DNA from: Salipiger bermudensis
GTDB taxonomy: Bacteria; Pseudomonadota; Alphaproteobacteria; Rhodobacterales; Rhodobacteraceae
Direction: 5' to 3'
Assembly: GCF_020171625.1 (NCBI RefSeq)
Contig: NZ_JAIUZY010000004.1
Coordinates: forward strand, 372,001 to 436,000
DNA length: 64,000 nt
Below, one piece after another: positions 45,247 through 62,201 of the stretch (within the stretch, counting starts at the first letter, position 1; every line of letters begins with the position of its first letter). Both the position numbers and the translations under genes were made by a program. The notes beneath the pieces are model-generated. The model was not told the DNA's origin. It did not search any database and worked only from the letters and a program-made list of their open reading frames with translations.

Positions 45247-46127
45247 GCCAGTGCGCGCCGGCGCAGCTGGCCCTCGCGCCAGAGGTTGAAGCTGCCGGTC
45301 GCGACGATGATCGCCGCCCCGATCAGGGTGAGCGGCACCGGCCAGTCTCCGAACACCAGGAACCCGACCGTCAGGGCGATCAGCAGCCCGGTATAGCGGA
45401 ACGGCGCGACGAAGCTCATCTCCCCCACCCGCATCACGATCACCGACAGGCTGTAGCCCACGATGATGAAGAACGTGCTGCCGGCCAGCAGCAGACCCAG
45501 CTGCGGCGTGATCGGGGCCCAGTCCTGCCCGAGCGACATGGTGGAGGCGAAGAGAAACACCGCCACCGAAGAGACCAGCGTCACGGTCAGCGACGGTACC
45601 GCCGGAGACATCCGGCGGGTGACCAGATCTCGGAGCGTCACGAAGGCCACCGCGATCAGGGCGTAGACCGAGTAGAGGTTGAACCCCTCGGTACCCGGTC
45701 GCACGATCAGCAGCATCCCGACAAACCCCGCCGCAATCGCGACCCAGCGGCGCCAGCCCACCGGCTCGCCGAAGAACACCGCCGAGCCGAGGGTCAGCGT
45801 CAGCGGCAGCATCTGCAAAAGCGCCGTCACGTTGGCCAGCGGCATCTGCCGCAGCGCGGTGAGGAAGAAATAGGTCGAGCACACCTCGGCCGTGGCGCGG
45901 GTCAGCACCAGCGCCCAGTCGCGCCGTGGCAGGTCGAAGCGGAGCGAATGAAGGCGCCACGCCAGCAGCGCGATGAACAGGCTCGCAAAGAAGCCGCGGA
46001 TCACCAGCAGCTGCGACAGCGAGATCGCCTCGCCGATCGCCTTCACGCAGGTGTCGCCCAGCGTGAAGGCCGCCATCGAGGCCATCATCAGAAGCGCGCC
46101 GCGGGTGTTGTCGGAAAGCTGTGCCAT
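45222..46127 (-). CDS. EamA/RhaT-family (DMT superfamily) transporter
   Basis: A 301-residue inner-membrane protein with about ten membrane helices in two EamA repeats. The first repeat is around residues 8-135 (GALLMMASMAAFTLGDTCVKA, VCSTYFFLTALRQMPLANVTAL) and the second from about 147-280 (LVTLVSSVAVFLFAST, SLSVIVMRVGEMSFVAPFRYTG). The cytoplasmic C-terminus is basic. Members export amino acids, nucleotides or other metabolites; no substrate can be assigned. It converges on, and overlaps by 25 bases, the glycosyltransferase-like gene. Confidence 0.88.
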   Translation of the reverse strand: MAQLSDNTRGALLMMASMAAFTLGDTCVKAIGEAISLSQLLVIRGFFASLFIALLAWRLHSLRFDLPRRDWALVLTRATAEVCSTYFFLTALRQMPLANVTALLQMLPLTLTLGSAVFFGEPVGWRRWVAIAAGFVGMLLIVRPGTEGFNLYSVYALIAVAFVTLRDLVTRRMSPAVPSLTVTLVSSVAVFLFASTMSLGQDWAPITPQLGLLLAGSTFFIIVGYSLSVIVMRVGEMSFVAPFRYTGLLIALTVGFLVFGDWPVPLTLIGAAIIVATGSFNLWREGQLRRRALAQAKIRRT

Positions 46128-46224
46128 GCCTCGATCGGTAGACCCGTCGCGGCGATCCGCCAAGGATTATCCGTTAGAGCACGTATGATTTTCGCAGACG
46201 TGTCGACGCCACCCGCAGAAACGA

Positions 46225-46253
46225 AAAAGCCCCCGCGCAGGGCGGGGGCTTTT
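46225..46253 (-). terminator. Rho-independent terminator after rpoC
   Basis: AAAAGCCCCCGC (46225-46236) pairs with GCGGGGGCTTTT (46242-46253) around a five-base loop; on the minus strand the run TTTTTCG follows. It ends the rplJL-rpoBC unit. Confidence 0.9.
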
Positions 46254-46275
46254 CCTGTTCAGACAGAGGCGCGAT

Positions 46276-50535
<4,260 letters not shown>

Positions 50536-50571
50536 GTCAAAACCTTTGTGTCATGGCTGCGGCTGGGGACG

Positions 50572-50630
50572 GCCCAAGATTTTTCGGACGAAAAATCTTG
50601 GGCGGAAGAATTTTCGGAGGAAAATTCTTC
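50572..50630. repeat. Two perfect AT-cored hairpins in the rpoB-rpoC gap
   Basis: The first pairs 15 bases (50572-50586, GCCCAAGATTTTTCG) with 50589-50603; the second pairs 11 bases (50605-50615, GAAGAATTTTC) with 50620-50630. Both lie between rpoB and rpoC and are related to the palindrome at 27997-28020. Confidence 0.7.
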
Positions 50631-50631
50631 G

Positions 50632-54780
<4,149 letters not shown>

Positions 54781-54911
54781 CTTTTCAGCTTCTCACCGGT
54801 CGCGCGCGCTGTCGGGCACCAGCGGCACGTCCATCCGAGACGACGGTTCTGATCCATTCCTGGCCCCTGTCCCACCAAGGGCCTCCCGATCGGTGAACTC
54901 GTCTGAGAAAA

Positions 54912-54985
54912 GCCCCTCCCCCGCACGCCGGCAAGGGGCCTCTCTGAGACGGGTTCGGCTGGGCCCGGGAAACCCCGGACCCAGC
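54912..54985 (-). promoter_or_regulatory. Attenuator region between rplL and rpoB
   Basis: On the minus strand a 12-pair hairpin with one mismatch (54985-54958) comes first, then GCCCCT...AGGGGC (54939-54912) followed by TTTTCTC, an intrinsic-terminator shape with a long loop. Partial termination before rpoB is known in other bacteria; here it is inferred from structure and place. Confidence 0.6.
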
Positions 54986-55027
54986 CTGAAGTCATAATCA
55001 CATGAAGTGCGAGCGCACCATGCGTGA

Positions 55028-55408
55028 TTACTTGAGCTCGATTTCGGCGCCTGCTTCTTCGAGCTTCTTCTTGATTTCCTCGGCTTCGTCCTTGGAAACG
55101 CCTTCTTTGACAGCCTTGCCGCCGGCTTCCACCAGCTCTTTGGCTTCTTTCAGGCCGAGACCGGTGATGCCGCGGACTTCCTTGATCACGTTGATCTTCT
55201 TGTCGCCAGCCGACTTGAGGATCACGTCGAACTCGGTCTTTTCCTCTTCTGCAGCAGCTTCGCCGCCGGCAGCCGGACCAGCCATCATGACAGCGCCGCC
55301 AGCTGCGGGCTCGATGCCGTACTCGTCTTTGAGGATGGTTTTCAGTTCTTGTGCTTCGAGCAGGGTCAGACCGACGATTTGCTCTGCAAGTGCTTTAAGA
55401 TCAGCCAT
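55028..55408 (-). CDS. rplL: Ribosomal protein L7/L12 (bL12)
   Basis: A 126-residue L12 with the N-terminal dimerisation domain ([23 protein letters not shown]), a flexible Ala/Gly hinge (about 36-55, [15 protein letters not shown]) and the C-terminal factor-binding domain ([32 protein letters not shown]). Several dimers bind L10 to form the stalk. It lies 74 bases after rplJ. Confidence 0.98.
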   Translation of the reverse strand: MADLKALAEQIVGLTLLEAQELKTILKDEYGIEPAAGGAVMMAGPAAGGEAAAEEEKTEFDVILKSAGDKKINVIKEVRGITGLGLKEAKELVEAGGKAVKEGVSKDEAEEIKKKLEEAGAEIELK

Positions 55409-55482
55409 TTTGCCTTTTCCGTATCTTTAGATGTGTTCCAACGTGCGGGTCTGCAACCCCACGAGTGTCCTTTGACTGCGCG

Positions 55483-56001
55483 TTACGCCGCCTCGGCCTT
55501 TTCCTCGATGGAGGAAAGGATCGAAGCGATGTTCGAAGCAGGTGCGCCAATGGCGCCGGCGATGTTCGAAGCGGGTGCGCCGATACAGCCGACGATGGAA
55601 GCAATAAGCTCATCGCGCGACGGCATTTTCGACACGGCCTCAACACCGGCCCGGTCCAGAGCCGTACCACCCATCGCACCGCCAAGAATCTCAAGCTTCT
55701 TGTTGTCCTTGGCGAAGTCCTCGATCACCTTGGCTGCCGCCACGGGATCTTCGGAATAGGTGAGAACGGTCATGCCTTCCAGGAAGGAGGAGATGCTCTC
55801 GCATTCCTTGCCCTGGAGGGCGATCTTGGCGAGCCTGTTCTTGGCGACGCGGACCTGCGTTTCAGCCGCGCTTGCGCGCGCCCGAAGATCCGTCATCTCG
55901 GCAACCGTGAGACCCTCGTAGCGGGATACCACCACGACGCCAGAGCTTTCGAAGATCTGGCCGAGTTCGTCGACCACTTTCTCTTTCTGGGCTCTATCCA
56001 C
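55483..56001 (-). CDS. rplJ: Ribosomal protein L10 (uL10) with duplicated L12-binding module
   Basis: A 172-residue L10. The N-terminal rRNA-binding domain starts [17 protein letters not shown] and includes [13 protein letters not shown]. The C-terminal helix that binds L12 dimers contains the octapeptide GAPASNIA twice (residues 141-148 and 152-159, 11-residue period). Such modules each hold one L12 dimer in known stalks, so an enlarged stalk is likely. In enterobacteria L10 represses its own mRNA; the 500-base leader here is consistent with that. Confidence 0.97.
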   Translation of the reverse strand: MDRAQKEKVVDELGQIFESSGVVVVSRYEGLTVAEMTDLRARASAAETQVRVAKNRLAKIALQGKECESISSFLEGMTVLTYSEDPVAAAKVIEDFAKDNKKLEILGGAMGGTALDRAGVEAVSKMPSRDELIASIVGCIGAPASNIAGAIGAPASNIASILSSIEEKAEAA

Positions 56002-56506
56002 AGTTTCACTCCAGTTGATGGAGGGGAGACCCCTCCGGCTCGTTCAAGCCAGGTTTCCCTGGCCAAGAAGGTCCGATTCGGGTCGTGCATCGCGTCGCCG
56101 GAACACTCGAAGATCCGGTTCGTATGTCTCTTCCCGTCTCAGGCAGGATTTATAGGATGCCTCCAACCCACCGTCTCGGACGAAATCGAGGGCGTCCACG
56201 AATCGCGCGGATGCCCTCAACAGCGGCTGAATACCGGTTTTGCCCGACCCTGCCAAGGGGCACGGCGAAAAAGGTTCCGTCACGCTCGCGTGACGCCGAG
56301 GTCGGCTCCGTGCTGAACGCTGCTTAGTCGCGACTTTAGGCGGCTAAGGCCGAAAAACGCCAGGCCGGTTCGGTTATCCCGGCCCTCGCATCGCAGCGAG
56401 AGTTCGTCGAGTTTCGAACCCGCGGCGCACACCCATTTCGGTGGGGTGCGCGAGCGCTGTTGCCAACGGTCTCCCGCCCCCTGCCCTACAGACGCAGAGA
56501 GCACGC
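56002..56506. other. Leader of rplJ and divergent spacer to the DUF2798 gene
   Basis: About 500 bases without a supported gene. On the minus strand it should hold the rplJL promoter and the L10-binding leader. A TATAAA box at 56154-56149 with a poor -35 is the best candidate. A 10-base palindrome AGTCGCGACT lies at 56326-56335. On the plus strand the end of the region provides the ribosome site for the small membrane gene. Confidence 0.5.
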
Positions 56507-56767
56507 ATGACCGTTATCGACCAAACACCCCCTACGAAAGCCACCGTCATCCTCGCGCAGGTGTTCATCTCCTGCCTGATGGCCTTCCTGATGTCCGGGA
56601 TTTTCACTGCGATCCCGACGGCACTGGCTCCCGGCTGGGTCGGTATCTGGCTGTCCCGCTTTGCGACCGCGTGGCCGATCGCCTTCGTTCTGTCGATGGC
56701 CGTGGGGCCGGTGTCGTTCTGGCTGGCCCGCCGAACCCAGCACCTTCTCGCGATGGCACGGGGCTAG
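56507..56767 (+). CDS. DUF2798 small membrane protein
   Basis: An 86-residue protein with two hydrophobic helices (about 14-35, VILAQVFISCLMAFLMSGIF, and about 52-72, WPIAFVLSMAVGPVSFWLA). The pattern AFLMSGIFTAIP..W..RFATAWPIAFVLSMAVGP fits the DUF2798 family, whose function is unknown. It is the only plus-strand gene between the L10 and L1 operons and ends at a terminator shared with rplA. Confidence 0.8.
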   Translation: MTVIDQTPPTKATVILAQVFISCLMAFLMSGIFTAIPTALAPGWVGIWLSRFATAWPIAFVLSMAVGPVSFWLARRTQHLLAMARG

Positions 56768-56813
56768 CGCCACCAATCGGCGCACGGGGCGCGCAAGCGC
56801 CGCCGCAAACGAA

Positions 56814-56841
56814 AAAGGGCGGACCCGAAGGCCCGCCCTTT
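56814..56841. terminator. Bidirectional terminator between DUF2798 gene and rplA
   Basis: AAAGGGCGG (56814-56822) pairs perfectly with CCGCCCTTT (56833-56841); A- and T-runs flank both sides, so it can serve both converging genes. Confidence 0.8.
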
Positions 56842-56862
56842 CCGATCAGATCAATCCGAAGA

Positions 56863-57564
56863 TCACTCGGCGCTGGCGGCGTTCGCCACGTCGACGGTGA
56901 CGCCCGGGCCCATGGTGGAGCTGAGCGAGATCTTCTTCATGTAGGTGCCCTTGGCGCCGGTCGGCTTGGCCTTGGCAACCGCGCTCACGAAGGCACGGAT
57001 GTTCTCGACCAGCTTGGCCTCGTCGAAGGAGGCTTTGCCGACGCCGGCGTGGACCACACCGCCCTTTTCAGCGCGGAACTGGACCTGACCGCCCTTGGCG
57101 TCCTTGACGGCCTGGGCGACATCCATGGTCACGGTGCCGACCTTGGGATTCGGCATCAGGTTGCGCGGGCCGAGGATCTTGCCGAGACGGCCGACGATCG
57201 GCATCATGTCCGGGGTCGCGATGCAGCGATCGAACTCGATGGTGCCGCCCTGGATGGTTTCCATCAGGTCTTCGGCGCCAACGATGTCTGCACCGGCGGC
57301 TTGGGCTTCTTCAGCCTTGGGGCCGCGAGCGAACACGGCGACGCGCATGGTCTTGCCGGTGCCGTTCGGCAGGCCGATCACGCCACGGACCATCTGGTCT
57401 GCGTGACGGGTGTCGACGCCGAGGTTCATCGCGATCTCGACGGTCTCGTCGAACTTCGCGCTGGCAGCGGACTTGATCAGGGAGACGGCCTCTTCGACGG
57501 TCACGTCTTCCTTGCCTGCAAAGGCCTCACGGGCGGAGCGGGTGCGTTTTCCGAGCTTTGCCAT
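56863..57564 (-). CDS. rplA: Ribosomal protein L1 (uL1)
   Basis: A 233-residue L1 starting [20 protein letters not shown]. The conserved [16 protein letters not shown] and [19 protein letters not shown] are present. L1 forms the mobile stalk that handles E-site tRNA and often represses its own operon. It starts one base after the rplK stop and ends at a terminator. Confidence 0.98.
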   Translation of the reverse strand: MAKLGKRTRSAREAFAGKEDVTVEEAVSLIKSAASAKFDETVEIAMNLGVDTRHADQMVRGVIGLPNGTGKTMRVAVFARGPKAEEAQAAGADIVGAEDLMETIQGGTIEFDRCIATPDMMPIVGRLGKILGPRNLMPNPKVGTVTMDVAQAVKDAKGGQVQFRAEKGGVVHAGVGKASFDEAKLVENIRAFVSAVAKAKPTGAKGTYMKKISLSSTMGPGVTVDVANAASAE

Positions 57565-57565
57565 C

Positions 57566-58015
57566 TTACTTCACCTCGATGCCCATGGACTTGGCGGAGC
57601 CAAGGATGATCTGCATTGCCGCTTCGACGTCGTTCGCGCTGAGGTCCTTCATCTTGGCCTCGGCGATCTCGCGCACCTGCTTGGTGGTGACGGTCGCAAC
57701 GGTCTCGCGGCCCGGATTCTCGGCACCACGCGGACGGTTCCGCTTGCCGACCGGCTTCAGGCCAGCCGCCTTCTTCAGGTAGTAAGACGCGGGCGGCGTC
57801 TTGATGTCCATGGTGAAGGACTTGTCCTGATAGTAGGTGATCACGGTCGGGCACGGCGCGCCGGGCTCCATTTCCTGCGTCTTGGCGTTGAACGCCTTGC
57901 AGAATTCCATGATGTTGATGCCACGCTGACCGAGGGCGGGGCCCACGGGCGGCGACGGGTTCGCTTTGCCTGCAGGGATCTGCAGCTTCATGACGCCGGC
58001 AAGCTTCTTGGCCAT
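57566..58015 (-). CDS. rplK: Ribosomal protein L11 (uL11)
   Basis: A 149-residue L11 starting [20 protein letters not shown]. The thiostrepton-region sequence [25 protein letters not shown] is normal. L11 forms the base of the factor-binding stalk. It is 143 bases from nusG and one base from rplA. Confidence 0.98.
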   Translation of the reverse strand: MAKKLAGVMKLQIPAGKANPSPPVGPALGQRGINIMEFCKAFNAKTQEMEPGAPCPTVITYYQDKSFTMDIKTPPASYYLKKAAGLKPVGKRNRPRGAENPGRETVATVTTKQVREIAEAKMKDLSANDVEAAMQIILGSAKSMGIEVK

Positions 58016-58158
58016 TGTCTTTCTCCTTTACAACACCCCTCGAACGCGTCCTCGGGGCTTTTGCGTTGCGTGGTCTGGTCCGGTCATCGCGATGACCTCG
58101 CCTTCCACGGTGAAACGGCATCTCTGCCGCGTGCGGCGGGCGGACCCGCCGGCAACCC

Positions 58159-58692
58159 TCAGCCCTGCTTGGAGACCTGAGTGAATTCCAGCTCGACCGG
58201 GGTTTCCCGGCCGAAGATCGACACCGCGACGCGCAGGCGCTGGTTGTCGTCGTCGACGCTCTCGATCATGCCATCGAAGCCCTCGAACGGGCCGTCGTTG
58301 ACCTTGACCTTCTCGCCCACCTCGAAATGGATGAGCGTGCGCGGCGCCTCGTCGCTTTCCTGAACGCGGCCCAGGATCGCCTCGACCTCGGCATCGCGCA
58401 TCGGCATCGGGCGGCCCTGCGGACCAAGGAAGCCGGTGACGCGGTTGATCGAGTTCACCAGGTGATAGCCCTGGTCCGACATCTCCATGTGCACCAGCAC
58501 GTAGCCGGGCATGAAGCGCCGCTCGGTGGTCACCTTCTTGCCGCGACGCACCTCGATGACTTCCTCGGTCGGAACGAGGACCTCGTCGATCTGGTCCTCG
58601 AGCCCCTGCTCTTCGACAGACTGACGGATCTGCTCCGCGATCTTCTTCTCGAAGTTCGACAGAACACTGACCGAATACCACCGCTTCGCCAT
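58159..58692 (-). CDS. nusG: Transcription elongation/antitermination factor NusG
   Basis: A 177-residue NusG with the NGN domain ([20 protein letters not shown].., [30 protein letters not shown]) and a C-terminal KOW domain ([24 protein letters not shown]). It binds RNA polymerase and links to Rho or to S10/NusE. It is 221 bases downstream of secE, with no gene in the gap. Confidence 0.98.
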   Translation of the reverse strand: MAKRWYSVSVLSNFEKKIAEQIRQSVEEQGLEDQIDEVLVPTEEVIEVRRGKKVTTERRFMPGYVLVHMEMSDQGYHLVNSINRVTGFLGPQGRPMPMRDAEVEAILGRVQESDEAPRTLIHFEVGEKVKVNDGPFEGFDGMIESVDDDNQRLRVAVSIFGRETPVELEFTQVSKQG

Positions 58693-58913
58693 AGGGCCCC
58701 TCTTCCAACCTTGCGCCGGTCATCTCTGCCGGCAGTCCTTCGCGTCCACGCGACCGTGTCTTGCTCGGAGCGTTTGCGCCCCGGAACGGCCTCGCCCCAA
58801 ACAAAAACCGGCGTGCAACTCGAATCGCTGCACGCCCGCCTGAGGAAAGTGTCCCGTCCCCTACCGCCCTGCCCGGCCGAATTCAAGGCCCGGCGGTCGG
58901 TTTCGCCCCGGTC

Positions 58914-59105
58914 TCAGCCGAAGAACGACAGAAGGCCCTGCAGCCCGCTGCGGATCAGGATGTCGACGAGCGCGAAGAAGCTCGCGGTCAGCGCCGCCAT
59001 GATGAAGACGGTGACGGTGGTGAGCAGCACCTCGCGGCGGGTCGGCCAGACGATCTTGGCGACCTCGGCCCGGGTCTGCTGAATGAACTGAATGGGGTTG
59101 GCCAT
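58914..59105 (-). CDS. secE: Preprotein translocase subunit SecE
   Basis: A 63-residue, single-membrane-span SecE, the short form. MANPIQFIQQTRAEVAKIVWPTRREV is the conserved amphipathic helix and the membrane span is about residues 29-50 (TVTVFIMAALTASFFALVDI). The start is chosen by homology; the frame is open upstream but unconserved. It is first in secE-nusG-rplK-rplA and has a clear promoter 36 bases before the start. Confidence 0.96.
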   Translation of the reverse strand: MANPIQFIQQTRAEVAKIVWPTRREVLLTTVTVFIMAALTASFFALVDILIRSGLQGLLSFFG

Positions 59106-59140
59106 CGAGGGAAGCTTTCCGTTTGCGTGCGGTTTTCGCG

Positions 59141-59169
59141 CATATACGAGGCTCGGCGCCTGCTGGCAA
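59141..59169 (-). promoter_or_regulatory. Sigma70-type promoter for secE
   Basis: On the minus strand: -35 TTGCCA (59169-59164), a 17-base spacer and -10 TATATG (59146-59141). The rest of the 364-base gap to the divergent gene at 59470 shows GC-rich inverted CGCG tracts near 59285-59310 but no gene. Confidence 0.75.
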
Positions 59170-59469
59170 GGGCTGGGCCGGCTGGCCTCCAGCTCACCGA
59201 AGGCTCGCGGACGATCACGGAGTGCCACCGCGGCCTCACGAAAAGCTGAAAATATCACCCAGATACTGACGCAACCAAGCAGCCGCCCGCGCGTTCGCGC
59301 GCGCGTTGGCTGGCTTCGCGCCCCGCCAGAGGATCGGGATATTATTTTTTGGGTCAGCGGGGGTCAGGAACCAATCCGTCTCGGCAGAGGTTGACCAGCC
59401 ACAATCGCAGGGCACCACGCTCTGCACCCCAAGAGTTTAGCAAGTCTCAAGACCCGAAAGGATCGTATC

Positions 59470-60024
59470 ATGAAACGTCTTCTTACCGCCACCGCCCTCG
59501 CAGCCACCATGGCCACCTCCGCGTTCGCCGCGTCCGAGGCCGAGCAGGCAGCCATCACCACCTACTACCCGGACGCCAACTTTGCGACCCTCTCCGATGA
59601 TCAGGTCGCAGAGATGTTCGCTATCGCCAACAGCGGTGAATCGGACCAGAAAAAGCGCGATGACATCGAAGCCGTCGCGATGATGGACAACCCGAGCGAC
59701 GACACCGCCGACGTCACCGAGATGGACCTGACCGCCTACGTTCCGGCATGGCGCCTCGCCGAAATGACCGAGGAAGAGAAGCAGAACGTCGTCGCCCTCG
59801 TGAACCGCAACGACGACCCCGAGAGCGTGCGCGTGCAGCTCCTGAAGGACATGGAATCGGCCGCTCCGAACCTGACCCCGGCTGAGCTTCAGGCCGTGCA
59901 GGAAGTCGTGCCCGAGGCTGATCTCACCGTGCTGACCACCGAGCAGGTCAATCAGGTTCGCGCCGCGATCTACGGTTCCGACGACGACGCCGAGATGCGC
60001 ACCAAGATCGAAGACGCTCTGTAA
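59470..60024 (+). CDS. Secreted protein with three degenerate ~40-residue repeats
   Basis: A 184-residue exported protein that I do not recognise by name. A clean signal peptide (MKRLLTATALAATMATSAFA) is cut near residue 20. The mature, very acidic protein holds three related units at about residues 32-71, 90-129 and 146-184. Each begins with an aromatic or Val residue and Pro (YPDANFATL, VPAWRLAEM, VPEADLTVL), then T/S-x-E/D-Q/E-x, a helix, an acidic turn and a second helix ending I/L-E/K-D/A. The 82-residue secreted protein at 61819 contains one such unit. There are no cysteines or enzyme motifs, so a structural, binding or regulatory periplasmic role is possible. Confidence 0.8.
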   Translation: MKRLLTATALAATMATSAFAASEAEQAAITTYYPDANFATLSDDQVAEMFAIANSGESDQKKRDDIEAVAMMDNPSDDTADVTEMDLTAYVPAWRLAEMTEEEKQNVVALVNRNDDPESVRVQLLKDMESAAPNLTPAELQAVQEVVPEADLTVLTTEQVNQVRAAIYGSDDDAEMRTKIEDAL

Positions 60025-60044
60025 TTCGATTGCATCGACAGAAG

Positions 60045-60073
60045 AGGGCCGCGCAGCTTGCGCGGCCCTTTTT
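60045..60073 (+). terminator. Rho-independent terminator after the three-repeat secreted protein gene
   Basis: AGGGCCGCGC (60045-60054) pairs perfectly with GCGCGGCCCT (60060-60069), followed by TTTTC. The remaining 240 bases up to tRNA-Trp show no gene. Confidence 0.88.
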
Positions 60074-60316
60074 CGTGCGCGGTCGGTCACGCGGCGCCTG
60101 ACGGATTCGGGTGAGGCGGTGACCGGAGGATGCCCACGGCAGCGCTCCGCGAGCTACGGCGAACCCGTGCGCCTCACACCGGAACAACCACCGATAATCG
60201 CACCTCGGATCGCGGATCTGAGTCGCCCGCTTTGCAACCAGCGGAGACGGGACCGGCACGATCACAGCACACGATTACGCTGCGCGCATTCGGCAAAGAT
60301 CTAGAATGTCGGGAAG

Positions 60317-60392
60317 TGGCAGGGGCAGCAGGGTTCGAACCCGCGACCTACGGTTTTGGAGACCGTCGCTCTACCAGCTGAGCTATACCCCT
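60317..60392 (-). tRNA. trnW: tRNA-Trp (anticodon CCA)
   Basis: Read on the minus strand, the 76 bases fold as a tRNA: acceptor AGGGGTA with TGCCCCT, D-arm GCTCAGCTGGTAGAGC, anticodon loop CTCCAAA with anticodon CCA, T-arm GGGTTCGAACCC, discriminator G and an encoded CCA end. It has its own promoter upstream and precedes secE-nusG, a position common in alphaproteobacteria. Confidence 0.96.
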
Positions 60393-60405
60393 AAGGCCGG
60401 TGCCC

Positions 60406-60434
60406 CGTTTACGAGAGGCTCTGCGGCTTTGCAA
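60406..60434 (-). promoter_or_regulatory. Sigma70-type promoter for tRNA-Trp
   Basis: On the minus strand: -35 TTGCAA (60434-60429), a 17-base spacer and -10 TAAACG (60411-60406), 14 bases before the tRNA 5' end. It lies just after the zntB-like gene. Confidence 0.65.
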
Positions 60435-60448
60435 GCGGGAAAAACACT

Positions 60449-61441
60449 TCAGATCCACCGCATCCTGCGAAGCACCGCAAGTTGCAGACCGGCCACGATC
60501 ACAAGCGCCCCACTGAAGATCCAGAACGCCATCGGCTCGTTGGTTCCGGGCAACCCCGCCACGTTGATTCCGAACAACCCGGTGAGGAATCCAAGCGGCA
60601 GGAACACTGCCGAGAGAATCGACAGAAGGTACATGTTCCGGTTCAACCGCTCCGACGCCTGACCGTTCAGCTCGTCGCGCACCAGCGCCATGCGCTCGCG
60701 CATCGCGTCGGCGTCTTCCACCACCCGCTCCAGAGCGTCGAGCTCTTCCGCCAGGTGGCGCTGATCGTCGGCCTCGAGCCATGCGGGCTGGCCGATCTGC
60801 AGCGCGCGCAGCGCGTCGCGCTGCGGCTGCAGGTAGCGGCGCAGGATGATGGCCTCCCGACGCAGTTCCACCAGGGTGGCGCGCACCTCCGGCCCGGCCT
60901 CGTCGAGCACCGACTCCTCGAGATCATCGGCCAGATCGTCGATGCTGTTCCAATGCCGCTCGATCCGCTGGGTCAGCCGCTCGACCAAGCTCACGAGGAA
61001 CTCGGCGCAGTCGCAGGGGCCGCGCCCATGCTCCAGCTCCGTCGCGATTTCCTCGATCGCACGGACCTTGCGGCGGGCGAGGCTCACGATGCGGTAGGGG
61101 TCGATCCACATCCGCACAGACACCATGTCCTCGGGCTCCTGCCCCTCGATGGTGTTGATGCCGCGCAGGATGACGATCATCCCGTCGCCGACGCGGGTCA
61201 CCCTCGGACGCGTCTCCTCGGCCACCAGCGCGTCGATGATGGTGGGGTCGAGATAGGACAGGTTCTCGACGATCCAGGACGGGGTGTCAGGATGCTGGGC
61301 GCGCAGATGGACCCAACCAAGCTCGTCGCTGCGCAGGACTTCCGACACCTCGGCCGCCGTGAGGTTCTGACTGTGGCGTGCGCCAGCCAGCACGAAGGCG
61401 GACTGGATGACATCATCGGTGCGGGGGACAAGCTCGTTCAT
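60449..61441 (-). CDS. ZntB/CorA-family divalent metal transporter
   Basis: A 330-residue protein of the CorA superfamily. A large cytoplasmic N-terminal domain (1-265, with long helices such as LVERLTQRIERHWNSIDDLADDLEESV) ends in two C-terminal membrane helices (about 275-297 and 307-325). The selectivity loop reads GLFGINVAG, GIN instead of the GMN of magnesium channels, which is typical of ZntB zinc transporters. The ATG at 61441 is favoured; an upstream in-frame ATG exists at 61489. It precedes tRNA-Trp but that tRNA has its own promoter. Confidence 0.88.
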   Translation of the reverse strand: MNELVPRTDDVIQSAFVLAGARHSQNLTAAEVSEVLRSDELGWVHLRAQHPDTPSWIVENLSYLDPTIIDALVAEETRPRVTRVGDGMIVILRGINTIEGQEPEDMVSVRMWIDPYRIVSLARRKVRAIEEIATELEHGRGPCDCAEFLVSLVERLTQRIERHWNSIDDLADDLEESVLDEAGPEVRATLVELRREAIILRRYLQPQRDALRALQIGQPAWLEADDQRHLAEELDALERVVEDADAMRERMALVRDELNGQASERLNRNMYLLSILSAVFLPLGFLTGLFGINVAGLPGTNEPMAFWIFSGALVIVAGLQLAVLRRMRWI

Positions 61442-61818
61442 GGCAGGAAAATTAGCCTCTCGCAGGCTGCCGGCAAGACGACATTGCACGCTTCACCTCT
61501 GAATCCGCCTATGTGCACATATTCACACTGGGTATTGCATCACACGCCGCCAGCGCATTTCAGCGCATCGCTCACGCGACACTCCTGCCGAGCGTGACGC
61601 CCCACCGAAGCAAACTGTCATAAAACGTTGATGTCTCAGCGGCACTGCGAGGGCATTGGCACTGCGTTGATCACGTTCAAGGGCACGAAATCGCGAGGTC
61701 ACGTGAGGCGTTGCGTGATTTGTAACTCCCCCGGTGAAGGCCGATATCCCTCTCATCCGAAGCACGGATCAAACGATCCAACGCTAAGATGTGCACCAGA
61801 GAACAAAAGGAACATGAC
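61442..61818. other. Divergent intergenic region, zntB-like gene to small secreted gene
   Basis: No gene supported in 377 bases. It should hold both divergent promoters. A TTGTAA box with GATATC 17 bases on, at about 61720-61750, is a weak candidate for the plus-strand gene. The base composition is slightly less GC-rich than flanking genes. An AAAGGAAC ribosome site precedes 61819. Confidence 0.5.
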
Positions 61819-62067
61819 ATGAAACGCTTCATCACCCTCACCGCCGCCGCCACCACCACCGTTGCCGCCCTGTCCGGCGCCGCATCGGCCCAGGCGTACA
61901 ACACCGGCGACAACGCCCGCGCCGCGCTGCAGCACATTGCGCCCAACGCCAATGTCGAAGCGCTGACCAACACGCAGGCCGTCGCCGTGTACCAGCTGGT
62001 GCAGGACGAAACCAGCGCCGCCAACAAGAAAGCCACCGTCGAAGCCGCGGTCGCCAACTACCAGTAA
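61819..62067 (+). CDS. Small secreted protein with one copy of the repeat found at 59470
   Basis: An 82-residue exported protein. The signal peptide [20 protein letters not shown] is cut near residue 24 (ASA). The mature part of about 58 residues ends in [20 protein letters not shown] and [19 protein letters not shown] (about residues 40-78), which lines up with unit 1 of the 184-residue protein (YYPDANFATLSDDQVAEMFA..KKRDDIEAV). I know no name for the family. The shared MKR start and repeat mark the two genes as paralogues that grew or shrank by repeat number. A strong terminator follows. Confidence 0.8.
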   Translation: MKRFITLTAAATTTVAALSGAASAQAYNTGDNARAALQHIAPNANVEALTNTQAVAVYQLVQDETSAANKKATVEAAVANYQ

Positions 62068-62125
62068 GCGGACCCGTCCGGGCGCGCCGCACCGCGCGGC
62101 GCCCCGGCACAGGCCAAGACATGAA

Positions 62126-62153
62126 AAAGGGGCGCCCCGAGGGGCGCCCCTTT
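62126..62153. terminator. Bidirectional terminator between small secreted gene and tuf copy 2
   Basis: AAAGGGGCGCCCC (62126-62138) pairs perfectly with GGGGCGCCCCTTT (62141-62153), with A- and T-runs outside. It serves the converging genes on both strands. Confidence 0.88.
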
Positions 62154-62201
62154 AATCGTTCCGGGAGGTCGCGCCGCAGGGCGGCACGACCGGTCCGGGG
62201 A

